Assembly (NCBI GenBank): GCA_934101645.1
Contig: CAKORX010000002.1
Span: forward strand, 62,001 to 126,000
Source: an uncultured Bacilli bacterium
Lineage (GTDB): Bacteria > Bacillota_I > Bacilli_A > RF39 > UBA660
DNA length: 64,000 nucleotides
Direction of reading: 5' to 3'
Shown here: positions 24,579 to 32,377 of the stretch, piece after piece
Layout of the letters: the number at the start of each line of letters is the position of its first letter
Numbering within the stretch: position 1 is the stretch's first letter
Made by a program: the position numbers and the translations under genes
The notes under the pieces: generated by a model
What the model saw: the letters and a program-made list of their open reading frames with translations, nothing else
What the model was told of the DNA's origin: nothing
Database searches by the model: none

Positions 24579-27200
24579 ATGAAGTATGTTTATTTGTTTT
24601 CTGAAGGAAACAAAGATATGAGAAATTTACTTGGTGGTAAAGGTGCTAATTTAGCAGAAATGACTAAACTTGGCTTACCAGTACCTCAAGGTTTTACTAT
24701 CACAACAGAAGCTTGTACAAGATATTATGATGATGGTAAAAAAATTGGTGATGATATTCAAAAAGAAATTTTTGAAAATATTGCTAAAATGGAAGAAATT
24801 ACAGGTAAAAAATTTGGCGATAAAGAAAATCCTTTACTTGTATCTGTAAGAAGTGGTGCAAGAGCATCAATGCCTGGAATGATGGATACAATTCTAAATC
24901 TAGGTTTAAATGAGGATGTAGTTGAAACACTTTCAAAAAAATCAAATAATCCTCGTTGGGCATGGGATTGCTATCGTAGATTTATTCAAATGTATTCTGA
25001 TGTTGTTATGGAAGTTGGCAAAAAATATTTTGAAACTTTAATTGACAAAATGAAAGCAGAAAAAGGTGTAACTTTAGATGTTGAACTTACTGCTGAAGAT
25101 TTAAAAGAACTTGCAAGAGAATTTAAAGAAGAATATAAAGCAAAAGTTGGTGAAGATTTCCCAACAAATCCTACAGATCAATTAATGGGTGCTATTAAAG
25201 CGGTATTTAGATCTTGGGATAATCCAAGAGCAAATGTTTATCGTCGTGATAATGACATTCCTTATTCTTGGGGAACTGCTGTAAACGTTCAAATGATGGC
25301 ATTTGGTAATATGGGTGAGACATCTGGAACTGGTGTTGCATTTACAAGAGATCCTGCTACAGGTGAAAAACATTTAATGGGTGAATTTTTACTTAATGCT
25401 CAAGGTGAAGACGTTGTTGCAGGTGTAAGAACTCCAGAACCTATTGATCATTTAAAAGAAGTAATGCCTGAAGTTTATGAACAATTTGTAAATATTTGCC
25501 ATACTCTTGAAGAACATTACCATGATATGCAAGATATGGAATTTACTATCGAAGATAGACATTTATATATGCTTCAAACAAGAAATGGTAAAAGAACTGC
25601 AAAAGCAGCACTTAAAATTGCTTGTGATTTAGTAGATGAAGGAAAAATAACAGATAAAGATGCTGTTATGATGATTGATCCAAGAAACTTAGATACTTTA
25701 CTTCATCCAACATTTGATACAGAAGCATTAAAGAGTGTTAAAGAAATTGGTAAAGGACTTGCTGCTTCTCCGGGAGCTGCTGCTGGTAAAGTTGTATTTA
25801 CTGCAGATGATGCCAAAGCTGCTCATGAAAAAGGCGAAAAAGTTGTTCTTGTTAGACTTGAGACTTCACCTGAAGATATTGAAGGTATGAAGGCTAGTGA
25901 AGGAATTCTTACTGTTCGTGGAGGTATGACTAGCCATGCTGCAGTTGTAGCTCGTGGTATGGGTACTTGTTGTGTTTCTGGATGCCAAGAAATTATCATG
26001 GATGAAGAAAATAAAACATTCACATTAAACGGAGAAACTTTTGTTGAAGGAAGCGAAATTTCAATAGATGGTTCTACTGGTAAAATCTATAAAGGAATTC
26101 TACCAAAGGTTGATGCATCAATTACTGGTGAATTTGGAAGAATTATGGCTTGGGCTGATAAATATAGAAGACTTTTAGTTAGAACAAATGCTGATACTCC
26201 AAGAGATGCTAAAAAAGCTCGCGAATTAGGTGCTGAAGGTATTGGTCTATGTAGAACTGAACACATGTTCTTTGAAAAAGATAGAATTGCTGCTATCAGA
26301 GAAATGATTTGTTCAGATACAGTTGAAGAAAGAGAAAAAGCTTTAGCTAAACTTGAACCAATGCAACAAAAAGATTTCGAAGAATTATATGAAGCAATGG
26401 AAGGATATAGTGTAACTATTAGATACTTAGATCCACCATTACATGAATTTGTACCAACTGAAGAAGCTGATATTAAACTTTTAGCTGACTCTCAAGGAAA
26501 AACAGTTGAACAAATCAAAGCAATTATTGCTTCACTTCATGAATTTAACCCAATGATGGGTCATAGAGGTTGTAGACTTGCTGTAACATTCCCTGAGATT
26601 GCTCAAATGCAAACTAGAGCTGTTATTAAAGCCGCAATCGCTGTTTCAAGAAGAAAGAATATAAAAATTGTTCCTGAAATTATGATTCCTTTAGTTGGTG
26701 AAGTAAAAGAATTAAAATATGTTAAAAATATTGTTTGTGAAACTGCAGACGAAATTATTAAAAATGAAAACTTTGACATGGAATATCATGTTGGAACAAT
26801 GATTGAGATTCCAAGAGCTGCACTTACTGCAGACGAAATTGCTAAAGAAGCTGATTTCTTCTCATTTGGAACAAACGATTTAACTCAAATGACATTTGGT
26901 TTCTCAAGAGACGATGCTGGTAAATTCTTAAATTCATATTATGATAAAAAGATTTATGAAAATGATCCATTTGCTAAACTTGATCAAAAAGGTGTTGGTA
27001 AACTTGTAAAAATGGCTGCAACACTTGGCAGAGAAGCTAATCCAAATATTCATTTAGGAATATGTGGAGAACATGGTGGAGATCCTTCAAGCGTTGAATT
27101 CTGTCACAATGTTGGACTTGATTATGTATCTTGTTCACCATATAGGGTTCCAATCGCTAGACTTGCTGCTGCTCAAGCTGCAATTAAATCTGAAAAATAA
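24579..27200 (+). CDS. ppdK: Pyruvate, phosphate dikinase
   Basis: An 873-residue enzyme interconverting pyruvate, ATP and phosphate with phosphoenolpyruvate, AMP and pyrophosphate. The N-terminal ATP-grasp domain starts FSEGNKDMRNLLGGKGANLAEM and includes SVRSGARASMPGMMDT. The phosphohistidine domain has GGMTSHAAVVARGMG with His near residue 454. The C-terminal PEP/pyruvate TIM barrel carries GLCRTEHMF and GICGEHGGDP with its catalytic Cys. ATG 24579 is preferred over an upstream in-frame ATG (24483) because TGGAGG precedes it and the protein then has standard length. A TATAAT lies at 24551-24556. Codons are richer in GC than in neighbours, as in a highly expressed gene. It indicates PEP-pyruvate-centred, possibly pyrophosphate-linked, glycolysis. 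Confidence 0.96.
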   Translation: MKYVYLFSEGNKDMRNLLGGKGANLAEMTKLGLPVPQGFTITTEACTRYYDDGKKIGDDIQKEIFENIAKMEEITGKKFGDKENPLLVSVRSGARASMPGMMDTILNLGLNEDVVETLSKKSNNPRWAWDCYRRFIQMYSDVVMEVGKKYFETLIDKMKAEKGVTLDVELTAEDLKELAREFKEEYKAKVGEDFPTNPTDQLMGAIKAVFRSWDNPRANVYRRDNDIPYSWGTAVNVQMMAFGNMGETSGTGVAFTRDPATGEKHLMGEFLLNAQGEDVVAGVRTPEPIDHLKEVMPEVYEQFVNICHTLEEHYHDMQDMEFTIEDRHLYMLQTRNGKRTAKAALKIACDLVDEGKITDKDAVMMIDPRNLDTLLHPTFDTEALKSVKEIGKGLAASPGAAAGKVVFTADDAKAAHEKGEKVVLVRLETSPEDIEGMKASEGILTVRGGMTSHAAVVARGMGTCCVSGCQEIIMDEENKTFTLNGETFVEGSEISIDGSTGKIYKGILPKVDASITGEFGRIMAWADKYRRLLVRTNADTPRDAKKARELGAEGIGLCRTEHMFFEKDRIAAIREMICSDTVEEREKALAKLEPMQQKDFEELYEAMEGYSVTIRYLDPPLHEFVPTEEADIKLLADSQGKTVEQIKAIIASLHEFNPMMGHRGCRLAVTFPEIAQMQTRAVIKAAIAVSRRKNIKIVPEIMIPLVGEVKELKYVKNIVCETADEIIKNENFDMEYHVGTMIEIPRAALTADEIAKEADFFSFGTNDLTQMTFGFSRDDAGKFLNSYYDKKIYENDPFAKLDQKGVGKLVKMAATLGREANPNIHLGICGEHGGDPSSVEFCHNVGLDYVSCSPYRVPIARLAAAQAAIKSEK

Positions 27201-27214
27201 TAATTTACTATATT

Positions 27215-27244
27215 AAACTAAGATATTTTTGTCTTAGTTTTTTT
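27215..27244 (+). terminator. ppdK terminator
   Basis: AAACTAAGA (27215-27223), loop, TCTTAGTTT (27232-27240), then T run. Confidence 0.8.
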
Positions 27245-27287
27245 GTGATAATTTAATTAAAATGATATAATAATTATAGGTGATAGA

Positions 27288-27770
27288 GTGAAGATAATTG
27301 AATATAAAGAAAAATATTTAGAAGATGTAAAAGATTTGCTTGTCGAATTAGAAGAATATATTTTAACTATAGATAAAGATAATTTAGACCAATTACATCC
27401 AGAATATCGAGATAAAATGGCTCTTTTAGATTTAAAAGAACTAAAGGAAAATAATGGCAAATGTTTTCTAGCCGTTGAAAATAATAAGGCAGTTGGAGTT
27501 ATTATGGGAATTGTTGGTACTTATGATAAGTATGATTATTTAGATTATAAATGTCCAAAGCGAGGAGAAATTACAGAGTTAATAATTTCAAAAAATGTGA
27601 GAAGTAAAGGAATAGGACAGATGTTAATGCAAAAAATGGAAGATTATTTTAGAAGCATTGATTGTGAATATATTGTGATTGATGTGTTTGCTTATAATGA
27701 ATTAGCAATTAATTTCTACAAAAAACAAGGTTATCATACAAGGGGATTAATAGATATAAAGAAATTATAG
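27288..27770 (+). CDS. GNAT-family N-acetyltransferase
   Basis: A 160-residue acetyltransferase. The central ITELIISKNVRSKGIGQMLMQKMEDYF is the GNAT motif A with the acetyl-CoA pyrophosphate loop (Q/RxxGxG/A as RSKGIGQ). It is followed by motif B YIVIDVFAYNELAINFYKKQGYHTR. GTG at 27288 is the start, after a GGTGATA ribosome binding site. Substrate is not evident; the fold serves antibiotic, protein and small-amine acetylation alike. Monocistronic by its surroundings. Confidence 0.85.
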   Translation: MKIIEYKEKYLEDVKDLLVELEEYILTIDKDNLDQLHPEYRDKMALLDLKELKENNGKCFLAVENNKAVGVIMGIVGTYDKYDYLDYKCPKRGEITELIISKNVRSKGIGQMLMQKMEDYFRSIDCEYIVIDVFAYNELAINFYKKQGYHTRGLIDIKKL

Positions 27771-28007
27771 AGTATCTTATTTGAAATAAAAAGAATATAA
27801 CTTATCTCTTGATTATAGTAATATAAGCATAAAAAATCTTTAAAGATGTTAAAATAAATAATTATAAAGAAAATTTGAAAATAATAGTTTGACATAGAAA
27901 AAATTAAATTATAAATTAAGTAAGAATTAAGTAAGAATTAAGCAAGATATATTGATTAAAAAGTGTGTTTGGAGTATAATAGAATATATGAAATAGGGGT
28001 GATTTCA
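27771..28007 (+). promoter_or_regulatory. Fic upstream region: three 11-bp direct repeats and a promoter
   Basis: A 237-bp non-coding stretch. Three adjoining copies of AATTAAGTAAG lie at 27914-27924, 27925-27935 and 27936-27946 (the third with C for T). They sit just upstream of TTGATT (27952-27957), a 17-nt spacer and TATAAT (27975-27980). One repeat per helical turn beside a -35 box suggests a site for a cooperative regulator. A second TTGACA is at 27889-27894. Confidence 0.5.
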
Positions 28008-29003
28008 ATGGTAAATTATGTACCACCTTTTACAATTACGACTAAAATGTTAGATTATGTTTCTAGCATAATGGAAAAGATTGGAAAGCTTGATAATTTT
28101 AATAATTTTAATAAAATGCCATTATTAAGAAGAAATAATAGAATTATGTCTATTCACTCATCTTTAGCAATCGAAGCAAATTCACTATCTTTAGATGAAG
28201 TAAGGGATGTTATTGCTGGTAGAATTGTTATAGGACCTCAAAAAGAAATACAAGAAGTAAAAAATGCATACAATGCATATAAGATGATTAACAGTGTAGA
28301 TGCATATTCTATTAAAGATTTAAAAAAAATCCATGGAGTAATGACATATTTAACTGTTGATGAATCTGGGAAATTTAGAAAAGGCAATGAGGGAGTATTT
28401 GATGAAAATGGTAATTGCATTCACGTTTGCCCCCCACCTGAACAAGTTACTGAATTAATGAAACAATTATTTGATTGGATGAAAAAAAGCAAGGATGAAA
28501 TCCATCCATTAATATTATCCTCCATATTTCATTATGAATTTGTATTTATACATCCTTTCTCAGATGGAAACGGTAGAACTGTAAGATTATGGCAAAATAT
28601 TATTCTGTCCAAATGGAAAAATATATTTGAATATTTACCAATTGAATCACAAATACGTAAATTTCAAGATGATTATTATAGGTCAATTAATAATTGTAAT
28701 CATAATGGCAAATCAACTGAATTTGTCGAATTTATGCTTAAAATGATAGATGAAGTTTTGGATGATGCAATTAGAAAATGTTCAGCTCCAATTACAGAAA
28801 TAAGAATCAATATTAATAAACTACTTAATGTTATGGACTACAACGTTCCTATGACTGCAAATGAAATAATGGATAAGCTAGGTATTAAATCAAAAGAAAC
28901 TTTAAGATCAACATATCTTGATCCAGCAATAAAAGAGGGCGTAGTAGCATTGACAATCCCTGATAAACCAACTAGTAAAAATCAAATGTATTATAAAATT
29001 TAA
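28008..29003 (+). CDS. Fic-domain protein (class II, probable AMPylase)
   Basis: A 331-residue protein. The Fic active-site loop is HPFSDGNGRTVRLWQ near residue 184 and is complete (HxFxDGNGRxxR). An N-terminal inhibitory helix SLAIEANSLSL near residue 48 matches the class II consensus SSAIEGN except that Gly is Ala. A C-terminal winged-helix-like part (about 265-331, NEIMDKLGIKSKETLR) may bind DNA. Fic enzymes transfer AMP or other nucleotides to Ser/Thr/Tyr of target proteins, and the inhibitory Glu blocks ATP. ATG 28008 follows AGGGGTGA; the upstream in-frame ATG at 27963 has none. It sits beside the accessory region, with repeats in its promoter. Confidence 0.88.
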   Translation: MVNYVPPFTITTKMLDYVSSIMEKIGKLDNFNNFNKMPLLRRNNRIMSIHSSLAIEANSLSLDEVRDVIAGRIVIGPQKEIQEVKNAYNAYKMINSVDAYSIKDLKKIHGVMTYLTVDESGKFRKGNEGVFDENGNCIHVCPPPEQVTELMKQLFDWMKKSKDEIHPLILSSIFHYEFVFIHPFSDGNGRTVRLWQNIILSKWKNIFEYLPIESQIRKFQDDYYRSINNCNHNGKSTEFVEFMLKMIDEVLDDAIRKCSAPITEIRININKLLNVMDYNVPMTANEIMDKLGIKSKETLRSTYLDPAIKEGVVALTIPDKPTSKNQMYYKI

Positions 29004-29233
29004 TTTAATTGGTTAATAGTTAAAACCTAATAAATGACTATTTAACTTTAATTAAATTATAGCTGTGATTTAAATTAGAGAAAAAACTCTAATTTTTTTC
29101 GATATCAAAAAAATATTAAAATTCTTGCAATCTTAATATTCATAAGTAATTATTTTTTATGTAATGCTATATTTTTTTATTCAAAACAAAAAATACTATA
29201 TAGCTTTTTTTCCCAGTGATTGCCTTGTTCGTA
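29004..29233 (+). terminator. Fic 3' region with two terminators
   Basis: A 230-bp gap. First hairpin TTAGAG (29075-29080)/CTCTAA (29087-29092) followed by seven T. Second hairpin, longer, from GCTATAT at 29166 to TATAGC ending at 29204, followed by seven T. The second one would also isolate the cassette that starts at 29234. Nothing else is seen here. Confidence 0.65.
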
Positions 29234-29585
29234 TTTTCCTAAAACATATACATTTAGGAAAATACTCTCCCATATTTTCATACTATTACTTTTTAATATT
29301 ATCATATTTTTATAAAAAATTATATATTTTATGAAAAAATTATCGAAAAAATAGTAAAAATATAAAAAATATTAATAAATTTAGAAGGATTTTGTAAAAA
29401 ATTTCTAGTCAAAAAAATGGTCAAAAAATATTGCTTTTTTTCTTTTAAATACTGGCCAAAATAAGTATTTTAAAAAATTTATTTTTAAATAATTTCTAGT
29501 CAAATTTTATTTTAGATGTTTGATTTTTCCCATATTTATGCTGCAAAACAAAAAAGTTTTCCTAAATGTATATGTTTTAGGAAAA
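29234..29585. other. Invertible-promoter-like cassette A (352 bp)
   Basis: The left end (29234-29262) is TTTTCCTAAA, core ACATATACA, TTTAGGAAAA. The right end (29557-29585) is TTTTCCTAAA, core TGTATATGT, TTTAGGAAAA. The arms are perfect palindromes and the cores are exact reverse complements, so the 29-nt sites form a perfect inverted pair. The 294 bp between are extremely AT-rich and align with cassettes B and C, including two copies of TTTCTAGTCAAA. No reading frame of note lies inside. This is the form of two tyrosine-recombinase crossover sites in opposite orientation. Inversion itself is not shown by one assembly. Confidence 0.7.
29319..29346 (-). promoter_or_regulatory. Leftward promoter in cassette A
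   Basis: On the minus strand: TCGATA (29346-29341), a 16-nt spacer, consensus TATAAT (29324-29319). It holds the same place as the promoters in cassettes B and C and points away from the surface gene, so the gene is predicted OFF in this orientation. The -35 is poor. Confidence 0.4.
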
Positions 29586-29600
29586 AAGAAAGGCGTAGTT

Positions 29601-30875
29601 ATGGGAAAAAATAAGAAAAAGGGTATTTTAATTATATTTTGTTTGTTTGTAATATTGTTATCAATATTTTTATATCCAAGAAAGGATGATAATAAAAGTA
29701 TTATAAAAAAGTCTTATGCATTTAAAATTAAAAATAATGGAGAAACAAGTTATACTTCAGTAGATACTATTCCAAGTGATTTAACAAATTATTATATTGA
29801 TGAAGAGAAAACAATATGTGAAAATGGTGGTAAAGTTTCAATAGTGGGTAACAAGCTATCCTATCAAACATTAGGATCAGATAGATGCTCCGTTTATTTA
29901 TATTATGAGAAATTACCTGATATTAAAATAAATGTTACAAATCCAAGTTATCTTTTAGGGGGATATACAAAAAGCATAACTAATTGTGCAAATGCATCTT
30001 GGGATTATAAATTAAATGGAATTGTAGTTGATAGTATTAATGGTAATACAAAATGTGATTTATCTTTAACTCAAAAGACACCAACAACAGCAGAACTACT
30101 TTCTACAGTAGTAAACAATAAAGCCACTAGAAATCAAAATGGTAAAAGATATCAAGGCAAAAACCCAGATAACTATATATGGTTTAATGATGAATTATGG
30201 AGAATAATAGGTAATATTCCTGTATGTTTAGAAAGTGGATGTACATCAACTGAAAATAGAGTAAAAATAATAAGAAATGATTCAATTGGAGCAATAAAAT
30301 ATGGTGATAATTCAACATGGATGGGAAGTAATATTCAAAATCTATTAAACACATGTTATTTAGGAAAAAAATCATCATGTGATAGTTATTGTTATTCATA
30401 TGAAACTTCTGTAAAAGGAACATGTGATTATTCATCAGATGGAATAGATTCAAGTGATTTTTATGGAAAAATGATTGTGGATGTATACTTTAATGTAGGA
30501 GCAGGGGATGAAACATATAAAACTGCAGCAAATTATTATACTCAGGAAATAGCAACTCATACAACTAGTGCATCAAAAATAGGACTGATGTATGCTAGTG
30601 ATTGGGGTTATGCAATCGAAGGTTTTACAGGAGTATTAGGAAAAGATGGAAGTCCTCAAAATTCATCTGATAAAAACTGGCTATTTTCAAATGGTCTTGA
30701 ATGGACAATGAGTGCATATTCTTCTTCGAACCCTCTTAGCGTTAACGACTATGGCCTCTTTCGCCTCTCGGCTTCGCTTGGCTTATCCATCAGGCCAGTC
30801 TTATATCTAAAATCTAATGTATATGTAGTAAATGGAAATGGAAGTAAGGTAGATCCATATAGGATAGGAATATAA
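29601..30875 (+). CDS. Surface protein A1, lectin-like C-terminal domain with variable region
   Basis: A 424-residue signal-anchor protein. The hydrophobic segment is at about residues 10-27. A module shared with the two other cassette genes follows, with EEKTICENGGKVS and a CSVYLYY end. An Ig-like linker comes next, then a Cys-containing domain from about 190 (NKATRNQNGKRYQGKNPDNYIWF) to the C-terminus. The end, LEWTMSAYSSS...SIRPVLYLKSNV, resembles C-type-lectin/sulfatase-modifying-factor-type variable domains. ATG 29601 is 16 bases beyond the cassette end, with AAAGG upstream. About the last 235 residues are nearly identical to the next gene except for one 23-24-residue block (30721-30791). 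Role is inferred: surface recognition or adhesion. Confidence 0.75.
   Translation: MGKNKKKGILIIFCLFVILLSIFLYPRKDDNKSIIKKSYAFKIKNNGETSYTSVDTIPSDLTNYYIDEEKTICENGGKVSIVGNKLSYQTLGSDRCSVYLYYEKLPDIKINVTNPSYLLGGYTKSITNCANASWDYKLNGIVVDSINGNTKCDLSLTQKTPTTAELLSTVVNNKATRNQNGKRYQGKNPDNYIWFNDELWRIIGNIPVCLESGCTSTENRVKIIRNDSIGAIKYGDNSTWMGSNIQNLLNTCYLGKKSSCDSYCYSYETSVKGTCDYSSDGIDSSDFYGKMIVDVYFNVGAGDETYKTAANYYTQEIATHTTSASKIGLMYASDWGYAIEGFTGVLGKDGSPQNSSDKNWLFSNGLEWTMSAYSSSNPLSVNDYGLFRLSASLGLSIRPVLYLKSNVYVVNGNGSKVDPYRIGI
30721..30791 (+). repeat. Variable block VR1 in surface protein A1
   Basis: 71 bp, 37 G or C by hand count (52%), in a very AT-rich gene. It begins CTTCTTCG and ends TCCATC. Related blocks occur at 30976-31048 and 32162-32235. 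Flanks match gene A2 closely; this block does not. Confidence 0.6.
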
Positions 30876-31224
30876 TATAAATCGTACTTCGCTATGTGAA
30901 ACCGATTTTGAATAAATGTATATATAGGTAGAAATACCATTAAATATATATAGGGTAATTATTTTGAAATTTGGTCTTCTTCGACCCCTCTTAACGCTAA
31001 CAACAATGGCTATTGGATGGCAACTCGGCTTCGAATGGCTATTCCATCTTTTTAGAACTTCTTGTGTTTGGTTTAGGTTTTATAGCTATGGTTATAAAGT
31101 GTTAAGCATAAGAAATATTAATTATCCTTAAAAGTTTTATACTTTTAAAAAATAATAGATGGACGAAGAATCATACGTGCTTCTTCTATCGAAATCTAAA
31201 ATAACTATAGAAAGAAGGTATATA
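30876..31224 (+). other. Intergenic region between surface genes A1 and A2
   Basis: About 350 bp. After A1 lies a decayed copy of the terminator found after A2 (CTTCGC...GTGAAA stem, no T run), so read-through is likely. It then holds the template-like repeat, and downstream a hairpin TTAAAAGT (31128-31135)/ACTTTTAA (31141-31148). No inverted sites like those of the cassettes occur here. Confidence 0.55.
30976..31048 (+). repeat. Intergenic template-like copy (TR) of the variable block
   Basis: 73 bp between the two surface genes, with the same borders (CTTCTTCG to TCCATC) but none of the coding flanks. It contains AACGCTAACAACAATGGC, AAC-rich as in templates of diversity-generating retroelements. 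Against VR1, 9 of 16 aligned A differ compared with 7 of 55 other bases (hand alignment, 2-nt gap). It has no open frame in continuity with either gene. Confidence 0.5.
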
Positions 31225-32319
31225 TTGAAATCTAGTGAAAAAATAGTTATATGTGTATTATTAATTTTAATTTCTATTATTTCATTAATATTAATTAATA
31301 AAAATACTAATAAAACATTTAAATATAAAGGAAGTACTATTGCATTAACTGTTGATGGTAATAGTGCAACGTCTTTTCCAGCAAGTGGTAAATATAATGT
31401 AACTGTTAATTGTAATAATGCAAAAGGTAGATGGAATCCTAAAACATGGAAACTTGAAATAACTAAAATAACTGGAACAGTTACTTGTGATGTTTCATTT
31501 AATTCTAGTGTAAGTAATTTGACTACGCAGGTTAATAATAAAGCTACTAGAAATGAAAAGGGTAAAAGATATCAAGGTAAAAACCCAAATAATTATATAT
31601 GGTTTAATGATGAATTATGGAGAATAATAGGAAATATTCCGGTATGTTTAGAAAGTGGATGTAGTAGCACTCAAAATAGAGTAAAAATAATAAGAAATGA
31701 TTCAATTGGAGCTATTGCATTTAATCAAACTTATTATAGTTCATCATCACCTTTAACATGGATGGGAAGTAATATTCAGAATCTATTAAATTCGTGTTAT
31801 TTAGGAAAAAAATCATCATGTGATAGTTATTGCTATTCATACACTACATCAGGAAAAGGAACATGTGATTATTCATCAGATGGAATAGTTGTAACAGACT
31901 ATTATGGCAAAATGGTTGAAGATGTATACTTTAATGTAGGAGCAGGAGATGGAACATATAAAACTGCAGCAAATTATTATACTCAGGAAATAGCAACCCA
32001 TGCAACTAGTACTTCAAAAATAGGACTGATGTATGCTAGTGATTGGGGTTATGCAATCGAAAGATTCACCGGAGTATTAGGAAGAAGTGGAAGTCCTCAA
32101 AATTCATCTGATAAAAACTGGTTAATGTCAAATGGCGATGAATGGACAATGAGTGCATATTCTTCTTCAATGCCTCTTCATGCTAGCTACTACGGCAATC
32201 TCAATTTCGCCCAGGCTGTGAGTGGCTACTCCATCAGGCCAGTTTTATATCTAAAATCTAATGTGTATGTAGTAAGTGGAACTGGAACAAAAGTAGATCC
32301 ATATAGGATAGGAATGTAA
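31225..32319 (+). CDS. Surface protein A2, paralogue of A1 (TTG start)
   Basis: A 364-residue signal-anchor protein. TTG 31225 follows GAAGG by 6 bases and gives MKSSEKIVICVLLILISI, a proper anchor. The frame can be extended to ATG 31159, but that adds 22 polar residues and has no ribosome binding site. It lacks the EEKT-CENNG module of A1 and has a short Ig-like part (KYNVTVNCNNAKGRWNPKTW). From NKATRNEKGKRYQGKNP onward it is nearly a copy of A1. The variable block reads SSSMPLHASYYGNLNFAQAVSGYSIRP where A1 has SSSNPLSVNDYGLFRLSASLGLSIRP. Probably transcribed with A1. Binding target unknown. Confidence 0.72.
   Translation: MKSSEKIVICVLLILISIISLILINKNTNKTFKYKGSTIALTVDGNSATSFPASGKYNVTVNCNNAKGRWNPKTWKLEITKITGTVTCDVSFNSSVSNLTTQVNNKATRNEKGKRYQGKNPNNYIWFNDELWRIIGNIPVCLESGCSSTQNRVKIIRNDSIGAIAFNQTYYSSSSPLTWMGSNIQNLLNSCYLGKKSSCDSYCYSYTTSGKGTCDYSSDGIVVTDYYGKMVEDVYFNVGAGDGTYKTAANYYTQEIATHATSTSKIGLMYASDWGYAIERFTGVLGRSGSPQNSSDKNWLMSNGDEWTMSAYSSSMPLHASYYGNLNFAQAVSGYSIRPVLYLKSNVYVVSGTGTKVDPYRIGM
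32162..32235 (+). repeat. Variable block VR2 in surface protein A2
   Basis: 74 bp in register with VR1 but one codon longer. Differences from the intergenic copy are not clearly limited to its A positions (about 7 at A, 15 elsewhere by hand), so it may stem from a different donor. Confidence 0.55.
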
Positions 32320-32322
32320 TAT

Positions 32323-32357
32323 AAATCGTGCTTCGCTTTTGTGAAGAGCGATTTTTT
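32323..32357 (+). terminator. Terminator after surface protein A2
   Basis: AAATCG (32323-32328) and CTTC pair with GAAG and CGATTT (32349-32354), followed by a T run. Confidence 0.7.
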
Positions 32358-32377
32358 TGTGTGATAATTTATAATAA

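Noticed and set aside
27914..27946. CRISPR-like repeat array
   Set aside because: Three adjoining 11-bp copies with no spacers and no cas genes nearby.
29234..29585. Cassettes as simple MITE-like transposon copies
   Set aside because: The copies are always directly before a paralogous surface gene and in the same relation to its start. The ends are palindromes with inverted cores and no target duplication is seen. A mobile origin is not fully excluded, but placement speaks against random insertion.
29520..29600. Upstream extension of surface gene A1 to an ATG-like start inside the cassette
   Set aside because: It would place coding sequence across the crossover site and add a non-hydrophobic stretch before the anchor; ATG 29601 with AAAGG fits better.
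31159..31224. ATG 31159 as the start of surface gene A2
   Set aside because: No ribosome binding site, and it puts a polar 22-residue extension before the anchor. TTG 31225 has GAAGG at good spacing.
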